Of a stretch of 64,000 nucleotides of DNA, positions 35,440 through 46,300 are shown in pieces. This DNA comes from Aldrovandia affinis (Eukaryota; Chordata; Actinopteri; Notacanthiformes; Halosauridae). The stretch covers positions 519,501 through 583,500 of the forward strand of contig JAINUG010000196.1 of NCBI GenBank assembly GCA_029706075.1, given 5' to 3'. The position numbers and the translations under genes were made by a program. The notes under the pieces were generated by a model. It saw only the letters and a program-made list of their open reading frames with translations. It ran no database searches and had not been told where the DNA came from. Each line of letters begins with the position of its first letter. The stretch's first letter is position 1.

Positions 35440-36015
35440 TCTCTCAATACACATACGTTTGTTTAAACGCAGATCTTGCCGGCCTTAATATCGCGGCCAT
35501 GCAGACGTATCACTGCAACGTACAACAGCAGCCAATGCGGCATCTACGTGTATATATCTATGGTAAGTACCACATCTTGAACAGGCACCAAAAATCAACA
35601 ACGAGAACTATGTGGAACAGGAACTTTGACGAATGGAAAACGTGCTAGTAACGAACAACCTGCTGCTGCTAGTGCAAATGATGCTGCTATTACTATCCCT
35701 GCCCCAGCCAGGGGCGGAAATTTGTTTCAAAGGTGGGGGGGACAGTTAGTACAGGCACAAATACTGAAAAGGGCTTTAGTTTTTCAGATAACCCTACCTG
35801 AGGTAGAACAAAACACGACACGTTTTTTCATAATTTTGATATGTCCCCTTCATGAAATGGATGGTCGTAACAAAAGTATTTTATACAGAAAAAGTGATGA
35901 AATTAATCAATATATTGCTCACCCCATAGGCGAAAAAGTGCTGTATAAAGCCACTCTGGAGATGGGGGGTATCTACTTAATCTCATGTCATTTTTCACCC
36001 ATTGGTTGGATTTAG
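35440..36015 (+). other. Plus-strand open frame with upstream splice-donor-like site
   Basis: TCTATGGTAAGTACC at about 35,560 is a consensus-like donor preceded by CpG-containing sequence. A 129-residue frame follows at 35,626-36,015 and begins MTNGKRASNEQPAAASANDA. No domain is recognised. Its middle overlaps CAGGGGCGGAAATTTG, reminiscent of a hAT terminus. It could be an accessory exon of the surrounding element or chance. Confidence 0.2.
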
Positions 36016-36434
36016 CTCAAATTTGCACTGATAGTGCCCTGATATTTTACACCTTATATCAAAATCTGTATTTATTATACAACTAGAGCCTAGAGGCTTT
36101 TATATATAAAGTTGTCATAGGCAGAAGTTTCACACAGACACCTATTTAAAAGAAAGTTACTTTTATTTTAAGGCAATATACGGTAAATATATGATGGTAT
36201 GTTGACACAGTTCAGGCCATCACATTGATTAAGAAACTTTGCACAAAAACATTGGTGCAATAAAGCAAAATGTGTTAATATGTAATGCAAAAATAAACTG
36301 TTTTGATCTCTTTTATACTTTTGGAGATCTCAAAAAATAAAATGTTAGCTCAACATTTCAAAATGTATCTCCTCCTACAATTATTAAACTAGACACTACT
36401 GCTACCACTTTTATAGGTTGTATACAGATGTTTG

Positions 36435-36436
<2 letters not shown>

Positions 36437-36465
<29 letters not shown>
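36437..36465. repeat. Short (AC)n microsatellite
   Basis: Pure AC dinucleotide run of about 14 units. Confidence 0.95.
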
Positions 36466-36586
36466 TCCCCGGATTTGCTCAAAAAAATCTGGTCATCATA
36501 CTATAATGGAAAATTGAAATCCGCTACAACTTTGCACAGACATTTTCTTCAGAAAATGTACCTTTTCTAGTTCAGATAGCTGACTT

Positions 36587-37240
36587 CTACGTAAAACTTC
36601 CAAAGACATGTCGTCTTCGATCTTTGGCAGAGATAAATTCCTGGCAGAGTTTATTCCTGTCCAAGGCATCAACCCTTTCTTGATGTATGTGACAAACTGC
36701 CACATTGTTCAGGCATTTCTGCTTCATGCTGTTGCGAAGCCAGGTCTTCAGCCTTCTTAGTGCACTGAAGCTCCGCTCAGCTTCAGCAGAAGATGTTGGA
36801 ACAACCAACAGCAGCCTCACAAGGATCTCCACCTGATCAAAAAGGCCTCTGACTTCAGGCAGCATGTCTGTCAGGTGTGCAGCTTCTGTGCTTGATTTGT
36901 AGGTGTTTTTTGACTTGAACATAGTCAACTGCACATCCAACATCCAACAGCAGAGACAAATGCTGCATCAAATGCTGCATCTGTGTTTTTTGCAAGGGAA
37001 GACTTCTCGAGTTTAAATGCTTTTGTGCAGTAAAAACACAGGACTCCTTTCAAAGTATGGCTGTAGTGAAGCCAAGGGAAATCTTTAAACCATTTCTCTT
37101 GGAAATGTAGAGTTCTGTTAGAAAGTTTTTGAGCTGCTATCTGTTTTGGATTGCGCTGATGTGGCTCAGTTAACTGCTCCTGCTCTGCCTCAGATTCTCT
37201 TCCTTGCCTGAGCTACCACTGACCCCTGCCTGCTGCTGAT
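36587..37240 (-). pseudogene. hAT transposase remnant (TTF zinc finger plus C-terminal dimerisation domain)
   Basis: On the minus strand, about 37,120-36,960 reads NRTLHFQEKWFKDFPWLHYS then VLCFYCTKAF, a TTF-type zinc finger as in ZMYM1-like hAT proteins. From 36,943 a 118-residue frame holds the hAT C-terminal dimerisation region: LVVPTSSAEAERSFSALRRL, KTWLRNSM, LNNVAVCHIH, then FGSFT and stop. The catalytic middle (several hundred residues) is missing and the two parts are in different frames, so this is an internal-deletion relic. A splice-acceptor-like TTTTAG precedes the coding-like sequence at 37,238. It lies within the element bounded at 34,672 and 43,388. Confidence 0.8.
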
Positions 37241-37625
37241 CCAGCTAAAATAAACATAACAAAAAGTATGACTTCAGTACATTTAAAACTTAAGTTTATA
37301 CAACATTTAACTTATACTGTAGTAATTTAGAGATTGAAATGGCATATGAGCCATTTATAATTCTAATTCATTTATAATTCTAAATATAAAATGGTTAGGT
37401 GTGGTTCTCGTCACTGATTGGACAATAGCCATGGTATAATGGCGATATACCATGGCCTCTCATACCTTATTTCTTCATTCTATAATTTATAGTTCTCACC
37501 TCTCCACTTTCTACATGCAGTCCCTGCTCCCTGCCTGTCACCTGTTGGGGCTGCTGTTCCTGCTGAGTTACAGACACAATAAATTATTTCCAAAAAGTAC
37601 ACAGTTTTCATATTTGTTTAGCAAC

Positions 37626-37831
37626 TGTTACGTGCAGTGAATGCAGACCTGGACCCAAATGCAGACTCGACGCGAAGTTTGGAAGTTGCACTCCTCACCG
37701 GAGGCGTTTAATAAACGCGGCAAATAAAAGTGACGGAAACAAGCCGTCAGAAAACAAACACACAAAACACACGAATAGCCATGCGAAATAAAAGTGACGG
37801 AAAACAAGCCGTCAAAAACACACACAAAAAA
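37626..37831 (-). repeat. Truncated 3' LTR
   Basis: These 206 bp are nearly identical to the outer part of the other LTR (one difference seen: GCCATGCG against GCCGTGCG). The deletion joint lies at an A-run followed by CTTCCCAGTCC, where the LTR meets the chromodomain coding sequence. The near identity suggests that the deletion and the insertion are recent. Confidence 0.93.
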
Positions 37832-38321
37832 ACCTTCCCAGTCCACCAAATATTGGTGGCCCCGACCCCTGCGCCGAATGTCCAGGATGCGCCGGACGGT
37901 GTATGCTGGGGCGTTGTCGATGATCCGGGGGGGCACAGTGGGCTGGTAGTGACAGGTTTGATCTTCGAGACGTGAAAGACGGGGTGAATCTTGAGGGCTG
38001 GAGGGAGTTTGAGTTTGACGGCAGAGGGATTAATGAGTGACAGTACCTTGTACGGACCGATGTAACGTGGCTGTAGTTTCTTGGAGGTGGACTAGAGGGG
38101 AATGTCAGTGGTGGAAAGCCAGACTTGTTGACCTGGAGAGTATTGGGGGGCTGCGGTGCGGTGGCGGTCCGCCAGGCGTTGAGTGCGCGCGGTGGAGCGG
38201 CGGAGAGCAGAGCGGGTGTCCTCCCAAATCCGATTGCAGCGCCGGATATGGGCCTGCACTGACGGGACGGAGATCTCCTCCTCCTGGGCCGGGAACAGGG
38301 GGCTGATACCCTAGGGAACAC
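37832..38321 (-). pseudogene. Integrase C-terminus and start of chromodomain, broken
   Basis: The minus-strand frame ending the element reads [20 protein letters not shown] then DWEG, the beginning of a chromodomain. It then runs directly into the LTR, so the rest of the chromodomain is deleted. Upstream, the integrase C-terminal linker ([15 protein letters not shown] region, about 37,970-38,030) is readable only with stops and frame changes. The 169-residue ORF here is mostly out of frame. Confidence 0.75.
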
Positions 38322-39230
38322 TCAAGAGGAGAGACCGGTGGCAGAGGTGGTTAGTGTATTATGTGCATACTCAACCCAGGGTAGCAGCTTGCTCCAGGAG
38401 GAGGGGTTCCCGGTCTGTGATGCACCGCAGTGCAGTCCCCAGGTCTTGGTTGGCCCTCTCGGTCTGGCCATTCGTCTGGGGATGATAGCCGGAGGACAGG
38501 CTGACGGAGGCCCCCAGGGCCTGGCAAAACGATTTCCAGAATTGGGAGGAAAATTGGGGGCCACGGTCCGACACCACGCCGACGGGATCCCGTGCAAGCG
38601 CACCACGTGCTGGACCAGGAGCTCAGCGGTCTCAGAGGCTGAGGGAAGCTTGGGAAGGGGAATGAAATGGACCGCCTTGGAGAACCGGTCGACGATGGTC
38701 AAAATGGTGTCATTACCTTCAGAGGGGGGGAGTCCACAGACGAAGTCCAGACCAATGTGACTCCAAGGACGACCAGGGATGGGTAGGGGACAGAGGAGAC
38801 CGCTGGCGGGCTGATGGGATGCCTTGCTCCTGGCGCAGGTGGTGCAGGCCCGTACGAACGCCCGGGCATCCGCGGCCATGGACAGCCACCAAAAGCTGCG
38901 TCTGAGCAGCGACAAGGTGCGCTGGAACCCGGGGTGGCAGGCCAGGTGGGAGGAGTGCGTCCACTGCAGGACCTGGGAACGGACAGAATCAGGGACAAAC
39001 AGGTGAGGGCTGGGTTTGGGTCTGGGGTCAGGTTGAGTGGCCTGGGCCTCCCTGATCTCCCTCTCAATCCCCCAGGTCACAGCAGCAACCACACAGGAGG
39101 GGGACAGGATGGTGTCAGGTCTCGCTTGTCTGGCTTCGGAGGAGAACTGGCGGGAGAGAGCGTCGGGTTTCAGGTTACGGGATCCGGGTCTGTAGGTGAT
39201 GGTGAAATTGAAGCGGCCAAAAACAGTGCC
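38322..39230 (-). pseudogene. Gypsy integrase
   Basis: The main 401-residue frame (38,322-39,527) carries, in order, the RNase H end ([19 protein letters not shown]), and the zinc-binding H-H-C-C region (HSSHLACHPG ... CTTCARSK). It then has the first catalytic Asp (GLDFVCGLP) and the IVDRFSKAVHFIPL core. A frameshift near 38,580 moves the second Asp ([11 protein letters not shown]) and the Glu ([11 protein letters not shown]) into the 68-residue frame 38,371-38,577. Both catalytic parts are present, but in different frames. Confidence 0.88.
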
Positions 39231-39834
39231 CACCGGGCTTGGCGAGAACTGAGTCTTTTGGCCGACTGGATATATGCCAGGTTCTTGTGGTCGGTCCAAA
39301 CGATGAATGATTGTTCCGCTCCTCCAACAGATGTCGCCACTCCTCCAGGGCGAGCTTGACCGCCAGCAACTCCCGATTCCTACATCGTAGTTGCGCCGGC
39401 GGGGACAGCCTACGAGAGTAGAAGGCGCAGGGATGTAGCTTCTGGTCCTTATCCGAGCGTTGGGACAAGATGGCCCCCACCCCGGAGTCCGAGGCATCCA
39501 CCTCCACCACGAACTGACGAGAAGCATCGGGGTGGACCAAGACAGGAGCGGAAGTGAAGCGGTTCTTTAGGTCGCTGAAGGCGGCTTCTGTTCCAGGGGT
39601 CCAGGAGAAGGGGATGGATGGGGAGGTGAGTCGGGTGAGGGGTTCAGCAACCCTGCTGTAGTCCCGGATGAACCGCCGGTAAAAGTTTGCAAACCCCAGG
39701 AAACGTTGCAGTTCCTTTACCGATGATGGTTGAGGCCACTCCACCACCGCCTGGATCTTGGCCGGGTCTGGTCTTACCTGCCCACACTCCACGATGTACC
39801 CCAGGAAACTCACCGACGAGGCGTGAATTAGCAT
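39175..39834 (-). pseudogene. Gypsy RT thumb/connection and RNase H
   Basis: A 219-residue frame has the RT C-terminal [20 protein letters not shown] and [19 protein letters not shown], then RNase H with [17 protein letters not shown] (first catalytic Asp) and [10 protein letters not shown], followed by [16 protein letters not shown] (catalytic Glu). After LEE it leaves the true frame; the remaining RNase H residues (catalytic DHKNL region) are in other frames. The start Met is internal, not a real start. Confidence 0.88.
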
Positions 39835-39925
39835 TTTTCAGCCTTGACAAACAGCTGGTTCTCCCACAACCTCTCCAAGACCTGCCGGACATGGGTAGTG
39901 TGTTCCTGTAGGTTGCGGGAGAAAA

Positions 39926-40585
39926 TTAAAATGTCGTCAAGGTACACGAATACTGTGCGGTTGAGGAAGTCCTGAGCACATCGTTAACCAACGCCTGGAA
40001 CACTGCAGGGGCGTTGGTAAGCCCGAATGGCATCACCAAATACTCGAAGTGGCCTAGGGGGGTGTTAAATGCCGTCTTCCACTCGTCCCCCTCCCGGATT
40101 CGAACAAGGTGGTAGGCGTTTCTGAGGTCTAATTTGGAGAAGATAGTGGCCTCCTGTAGGGGTTCGAATGCGGAGTTGATGAGGGGTAGAGGGTATTTGT
40201 TCTTCACCGTGATGGTGTTGAGGTTGCGGTAGTCGATGCAGGGATGGAGTGACTTGTCCTTCTTGGCCACGAAGAAGAACCCTGCACCGACTGGGGATGA
40301 GGAGGGTCGGATGATGCCTGCTGCCAGTGAGTCGTGAATGTACGTCTCCATTGCTGCTCTCTCCGGTCGCGAGATGTTGAAGAGGCGACTGGAAGGCAGG
40401 GGAGCCGGGAAGCAGGTCGATGCCGCAGTCATAGGGCCTATGAGGGGCAACGAAGAGGCTCGGCTCTTGCTGAACACCTCCGCCAAGTCGTGATACACGG
40501 GGGGGGAACCAAGGACAGGTCTGGAGGGACCAACCTGGCGGGAGGTGAAGCACCCTCCGCGGGTGCTCGAGCCGACTGAAGGCAA
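39926..40585 (-). pseudogene. Gypsy reverse transcriptase
   Basis: A 219-residue frame holds the RT fingers and palm: [51 protein letters not shown] (first catalytic Asp) and [14 protein letters not shown] one-base loss near 39,979 shifts the frame, so the YLDD catalytic box is encoded in the next frame at about 39,940-39,955. The region before residue 70 also shows frame changes between 40,380 and 40,520 relative to the gag-protease frame. Confidence 0.88.
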
Positions 40586-41976
40586 GTGGCGTGGCAGTAG
40601 GGACTCCAGTTCTGGACCTTGCTGGTGATCCAGTTCAGATGAGGGTTGTGGAGTTGGAGCCAGGGTTGGCCGAGAACCAGAGGGGACTGGGGTGAGGAGA
40701 TGACCAGGAGCTGAATGGTCTCACGGTGGTTGCCGGAAAGGATGAGTTGTAGGGGTTCGGTGGTGTGTGTGACCTGGGCTAGGAGGTTCCAATCCAGTCC
40801 GTGGGCCCGGAGAGGGACGGCAAGGGGACGAGTGGCGATGCCAGCCTGTCGCACTAGCTGGGCATCAATGAAGTTACCATCCGCCCCGGAGTCCACTAGG
40901 GCGACAGCGACAGGGGGTTGACGGTTCCAGTTGAGCGTGGCTTTCAACTGGAAACGAGACTGGGCGGTTGTGGAACACTCGGTGTGGCTCACCAGAAGGC
41001 CCAGTCTTACTGGTGAGCCTTGGCCTTTTGGTCGCGACGGGCAGGTGACCAGGTAGTGGCCCGTGTTGCCACAATAGAGGCAGACTCCCGCCCTGAGTCT
41101 CCGCTTGCGCTCCTCCTGGGAAAGGTGAGCTCTGCCCAGCTGCATGGGCTCTTCCGTCGTAAGCCCCGGGACGGGTCGTTGTTCGTTGGTTTGGGGTAGG
41201 AAGGAGGGGTCAAGATGTGATTGAGGAGAAGAGCTCGCTGGGGTGAGGTGACCGGTCCTCTCCCTCCGACGCTCCCGCAAGCGGTTGTCAATCCTGATGG
41301 CAAGGGAAACCAGAGCGTCGAGGGAGTCAGGGTAGTCCCTCGTAGCCAGCTCGTCCAGTACCGCCTCACCTAACCCGTTCTGGAAGGCCCCTTGGAGCGA
41401 CGCGTCGTTCCAAGCGGATTCCGCCGCCAGGATTCGGAACTCCACCGTGTACTCCGCCACGCTGCGGTCCCCCTGACGGAGATGGAACAAGCGCTGGGAG
41501 GCGTCCTTCCCACCCACCGGGTGATCAAAGACCTTCCTCATCTCTGCCACGAATGCGGAGTACTGGGAGCTGGCTGGGAGCTGGCTGTCCCAAATGGCAG
41601 TGGCCCAATCCAGCGCCTTACCCCCAAGGCAGCCCATGATGAAGGCGATCCTCGCCGGCTCAGAGCCGTATGAAGAGGGTTGTAGGCGGAAGATTAGGTC
41701 GCATTGCAAGAGGAACCCCTTGCAGTTCCCCAAATTGCCATAATAGCGATCCGGGTGGGGAATGCGGGGGGGGTTGGCAGAGGCCGTCTGCTCCGGAAGA
41801 GGGACGCCGGTGCGGAGTTGGGACATTTGTTCCCCCAACTGGGAGATATGGCAGTTCAGATCCCTCAGTGCCTCCCTCGTCCCCCTTATGCGTTGCTCCT
41901 GCTGGTTTATGCGAGTCTCTTGGCAGGCAAGTTGATATTGGAGCGCAGCCGAGTCCGCTGGGTCCATAATGGCCAA
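40438..41976 (-). CDS. Gypsy gag-protease polyprotein, mostly open
   Basis: A 512-residue frame starting just inside the 5' LTR; the ATG at 41,976 follows the LTR by only a few bases. Residues 10-60 form a Gln/Glu-rich coiled-coil-like segment. The gag core ([20 protein letters not shown] ... GKALDWA) covers about 77-245. A CCHC zinc knuckle [14 protein letters not shown] is at 299-312. The aspartic protease active site [11 protein letters not shown] is near 361. The last 50-60 residues are probably out of frame, since the protease-RT linker is read in other frames there. Gag and protease are fused, as in many chromoviruses. It is the longest open frame in the window, but the pol genes downstream are broken. 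Confidence 0.88.
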   Translation of the reverse strand: MAIMDPADSAALQYQLACQETRINQQEQRIRGTREALRDLNCHISQLGEQMSQLRTGVPLPEQTASANPPRIPHPDRYYGNLGNCKGFLLQCDLIFRLQPSSYGSEPARIAFIMGCLGGKALDWATAIWDSQLPASSQYSAFVAEMRKVFDHPVGGKDASQRLFHLRQGDRSVAEYTVEFRILAAESAWNDASLQGAFQNGLGEAVLDELATRDYPDSLDALVSLAIRIDNRLRERRRERTGHLTPASSSPQSHLDPSFLPQTNEQRPVPGLTTEEPMQLGRAHLSQEERKRRLRAGVCLYCGNTGHYLVTCPSRPKGQGSPVRLGLLVSHTECSTTAQSRFQLKATLNWNRQPPVAVALVDSGADGNFIDAQLVRQAGIATRPLAVPLRAHGLDWNLLAQVTHTTEPLQLILSGNHRETIQLLVISSPQSPLVLGQPWLQLHNPHLNWITSKVQNWSPYCHATCLQSARAPAEGASPPARLVPPDLSLVPPPCITTWRRCSARAEPLRCPS

Positions 41977-41983
41977 TGCGTTC

Positions 41984-42615
41984 TGTTACGTGCAGTGAAT
42001 GCAGACCTGGACCCAAATGCAGACTCGACGCGAAGTTTGGAAGTTGCACTCCTCACCGGAGGCGTTTAATAAACGCGGCAAATAAAAGTGACGGAAACAA
42101 GCCGTCAGAAAACAAACACACAAAACACACGAATAGCCGTGCGAAATAAAAGTGACGGAAAACAAGCCGTCAAAAACACACACAAAAAAACAACGCAAGA
42201 ATAGCCGTGCGGCTACTAAACAAGAAAACGGATAACTGGTTAAAGCACAGACAAAATAAACGGGCAGAATCAGGATATAAAATAAACGGGCAGATTCAGG
42301 ATTTACGGGTAGACAGGAACAAGGGACCAAACAAAAACAGTGCTAGAAACACTAGTACGCATTGGCAAGGAACTGAACGTGTGCTGGGTTTAAATAGGCA
42401 AAATGAATTAACTAATTGGGGCAGCGTGCAGAATGTGCAGGGGGAATGAATGTGACAGGCTGAAACATAACGAGGGAACATGAAACAGATTGCGGCGAAG
42501 CCGCGCCCCGCAAAACAGACAACACAGGGAGAACGCAAAAACCAGACATGACACGCAAGGAACAAAGTGGCAGAAAAACACAAGGGAGGTGAACAGGGCG
42601 GACAGCGATGTAACA
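41984..42615 (-). repeat. 5' LTR (632 bp)
   Basis: It runs from TGTTACGTGCAGTG to GCGATGTAACA, with 6-bp perfect inverted ends, followed by the GCAAC target duplication. The first 206 bp match the truncated LTR at 37,626. On the minus strand CCTATTTAAACCC (near 42,395) is a likely TATA box. The sequence between this LTR and gag (GAACGCATTGGCC) would be the primer-binding site region; I could not assign the tRNA. Confidence 0.92.
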
Positions 42616-42620
42616 GCAAC

Positions 42621-43387
42621 AATCAATCACCCAACTCAACTACAAGGTTACAGGAAGATCACCAATACTGTTTATATATGTAGCTAGCTAGCCAAATACG
42701 AGGAAGCAGCACATTAAAGATGACATTGTTCTTAGTTCCCTGCATAATTAACGTTAGTGAATTGGGAATAAATGTGTTGAGTGAAGCACAGTGGTGGACT
42801 GACTGTGCTCGTTTGAAATAACATGTAAAAAATAACACAGCAATTCAACAATGCCATTGTCTATGGCTAGTTAACTTGAAGACGTTTACGTGATCTCACT
42901 ATGAATATTCGTAACGTTAGCTAACTTAATAGATTGTGTCTGAAGACATCACTCACACTCTCTCTAAAAAACATTCAAATGTGGAAATCACTATGTTGTT
43001 TGAGTTAAAGCCCCTGTTTCCTTTGTATGAATAATGTTTGTCTGAGTGTGTCACATGTCCACCATCATTGGGTGTGTATGCGTGTAGAATGACTCCCGTA
43101 TGACTATACTTCCCTGTGTCTCACACTTTATTATAGTAAAGCAGAGCACTGTAATGGAAAAGTCTCTTGACTCTTTTGATTCCATGGCGTTCACCACTAC
43201 ACTGGTGAAAATATATATTACAGGTACGTAGGTCTGATTGACATGGAGAATGTCAAATTATGAATGTCAAAATGTCAGAGAATAGGACATTTTATTTATT
43301 AATTTATTAGATTTATTGATTATTGGAGGGAAAATATCTTTCTTTTCTCTATAATGCCCCCTAACGAATGCCTCGTTATGCCTATGG
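42621..43387. other. Non-coding remainder of the hAT element
   Basis: AT-rich, with TAGCTAGCTAGC at 42,681-42,693 and no open frame; interpreted as 5' non-coding part of the hAT element. Ends in CCCCTAACGAATGCC and the terminal repeat. Confidence 0.4.
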
Positions 43388-43396
43388 GTGGTGGTG

Positions 43397-46300
43397 ATGA
43401 TGGTTTTTCTTATTATAATCATTGTGAAGAATTATCACAATGTGAATCTGCAAATTGTCTACAGTATTGGTATTATCATATAGATTAATGGTATGCACAG
43501 ACGCAATTGCAATGAACTTCATAGTCTAGGGAGATGGGCTTATAAATGGCTTAAATATTGGAGTCCTTAGTGCAAAACAGCAGGGTTGTCTTAAAGTGGG
43601 ACGAGCAGGGAACCTTAAATACCACTATCCTTGTGGGTTGCCCTGTAAAAGTCTGTAAGCTACTTGCTTCTGCACAGAAAAAACTTAACCAAAAAATCTG
43701 AACAAAATGAATTGTGACGGTAATTCCAGAATCATTTTAAATAATGATTTCTTTGCAAGTTTATCTCTAATATGGATAAGAGGGTGTAATCTTCACAATT
43801 GATTGATTCGAGTCAGTTTAATTTAGGGCCTAATTTCCCCATCTACATTCTCTGTCAGCCACAATCAAAGGTTAAGTAATTGTAGTTTGCTCCCCCAACT
43901 TTCTTAGAACATACATTTCCAAGAACAAACAGTTCTCAGAAGAGGAGTGTGTGCAGATCCACGGAAAGAGGAAGACACTGGCGTCTGTAGTTTTATTATT
44001 TTTCATGTGTTTGCTTGGGAGACAACTGCAGCTCATTCACCTCATCGAGATTAACTTACATACTGTACATGCTACCCATTTATACAGATGCATGTTTACT
44101 TAAATAATTAAAGTTAAGTCCCTTTTCATGTGTACAACAGCAGTGCCCCATCCAATAATAGAGCTGGTAACCAGCCCAGCACACAAACATTTCTCCATTG
44201 CCCTCATTCAGATTCACTATCCCGAGGAATTACGGTTTGTCTAAATTTCCACACTACTGTAATATCAGTGCAAGGGGTGAAAAGTATTGTCATTGGCTAA
44301 TTTTTCCATTGTCTCCTTAAATTTGTGGAAATTTTAAATGGTTTTAATCGCCAAGGGAGGACATCGTGTTCCCTTTCATATAGCAGAACAATTAGAGCGA
44401 ATCAGATAGAGGCTGTTGATAAGCAGAACTGGGATGAGACACCAGATGAAAGCAACAGGACTGCTTTATTTATTTATTTTTGCACGATAACAATTTTCTT
44501 CATTTATTTTTTCCCTTTAAGTTGTTCAACAGCAGGTTCTGGGGTTGAATAAAATATCACATCACTTTATCATCTGGTTATTACAAACTCCCCTTTATGG
44601 ACAGTGAAGGCAAATTGCTGCTCTGTATCTAGAGCTGAAAATACCTCTCTTCTTAAATACCAATACCCAGTGACTCACACCCATGAACCAATGGTTCCTG
44701 CAGCCTCTTCTCGTATTGTGCCGATTATACAAACTTTTCCCAACTTCCCTATGCCATAATGGTCTCAACAGAAATTATTCAAAATATGTTTTTATCACTA
44801 TTGAACAAATTGTGCAAGTTAACCAGTCTTGGTATACAACTGGAATACCCAGTATCAGTATGTACAAAAATGATAGTTTCAAATCACACAATTGCTGCAA
44901 AGAACCTGACACTCTACTTTGTGCCAAAGTAAAGTTTGATATGTTCCTTGAGAAAACACCCCCAGTATGCATGTCACCAGTTTCTATATTTTTTTTTAAC
45001 CAATTTCAAGTTCTTTTACTATAATACACCAACTTCACTCTGACTATTTTTATGCTAAATCCTTTTTTAGCATTCCATTGCTATGCATGTCACACCATAT
45101 CACATAAAATACATACTGTATGTCTGTTGTGATATCAGACTTCCTTTCTTCCTTTTAGACTGGTTTTGAAGTCTAAAAGGAAGAAAAATAAATTAAACTA
45201 TTTATTTATTCATGTATTTATAATTTAGATTAATGACGAGCTCAAAACATGGAAATAGGGGCAACAAGCTCTCACTCGTGACATAATGGTGAGGTCAACC
45301 TTTGTGAAAGAGATGAAATGAGACACATTCCAGGACCGACATTAAATGTGGTTTATCCAATGCATAGCTAAAAATAAATGACTGCCCTATCTGGATAAAA
45401 TTCAGACTTTTAGATAAGGGAATGTGTATTATCAGCTTTAGTGGTCCTACTTATGATTCCAAATGTCTCTCTGGATATGAAATGATCGCAATCCACAATT
45501 AACTAAGAAACACAACTCAGGCTCAACTAGCCTAGAATTCACATATACTGTATATGCATTTGGATTTATAAAAAAAACTATGCAATGTTTGTACAATGCA
45601 GAAGGTGATGGCACCATCTCTCGTGATTATTACATATCATTTTTATGTCTAGAATTTAATGTTGTTTAATGTAGTAACCCTACCTCTGTAGATTTGATGT
45701 TGAATACTTTATTTTTGCCTTAAAGTTGTAACTTAATAAACCAGCTCTTTATTTTCATTGAATTGTGAGTTGTATATTTTTGGCGAAGGATGATCCACCA
45801 GATTTCTCTGCCTATTAAATAATTTTGGCAATTTATCTGATAATTGACATAGTATGCAATAATTATTAAATCAAATAAATACATTTTACCGGAAGGATAA
45901 GTGAGGGGTTTTAACACATAAACCCACATCTGACTTGATTCAGGGAATAGACATTTATCATTAAATTCTCACTTGCCCAACACGACAGGATGGGACTGGG
46001 GTGAGAACATGGAATTGGATGCAAAATCTTGTGGAGTGGTCAAGTTTAGGCCTGTCTGTTAGTGAGTTAGTAACAGTGCTCAGCAGGAGCACAGGCTTGG
46101 CCCTACAGTTACAGACTCGAGCCATGTCAATGTAATGACAAAATTGCCACGAGTATGGTGGGTTTTAGTCGTACTAGTAGTAGGGTGGGAGCACTCTGTT
46201 CTCTCCAGCACTTTCTGTCTGTAAATTGGGACATACACAGTCAGGGTTGGTTTTCATAAGGAATTTGTCTCACAGCTGCCTACCTGTTCTGTGCTTGAGG

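Larger units (their letters stand above)
37626..42615 (-). mobile_element. Chromodomain Gypsy (Ty3-like) retrotransposon, TSD GCAAC
   Basis: It is bounded by GCAAC at 37,621-37,625 and 42,616-42,620, and by TGTTAC...GTAACA ends. Order on the minus strand: 5' LTR, gag-protease, reverse transcriptase, RNase H, integrase, start of a chromodomain, then a 3' LTR reduced to its last 206 bp. It is a V-clade/sushi-like fish element by gag and integrase character (inference). Frameshifts in every pol section and the deleted 3' end make it inactive. Its GC content is far higher than the flanking DNA. Confidence 0.93.
34672..43388 (-). mobile_element. Large hAT element bounded by 8-bp TSD, carrying a Gypsy insertion
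   Basis: The left end CCCAGCGGTGTAAGC and the inverse of the right end CCCATAGGCATAACG are imperfect inverted repeats. TGGTGGTG flanks both (34,664-34,671 and 43,389-43,396). Inside, on the minus strand, are a decayed hAT transposase (36,587-37,240) and possible upstream exon pieces. A 5-kb Gypsy sits at 37,626-42,615; without it the element would be about 3.7 kb. Caution: the flanks are TGG-rich, so the 8-bp match is less significant than usual. Confidence 0.55.

Noticed and set aside
38037-39359. Plus-strand ORFs of 81-181 residues across the Gypsy element
   Set aside because: They are antisense shadows of the GC-rich pol genes.
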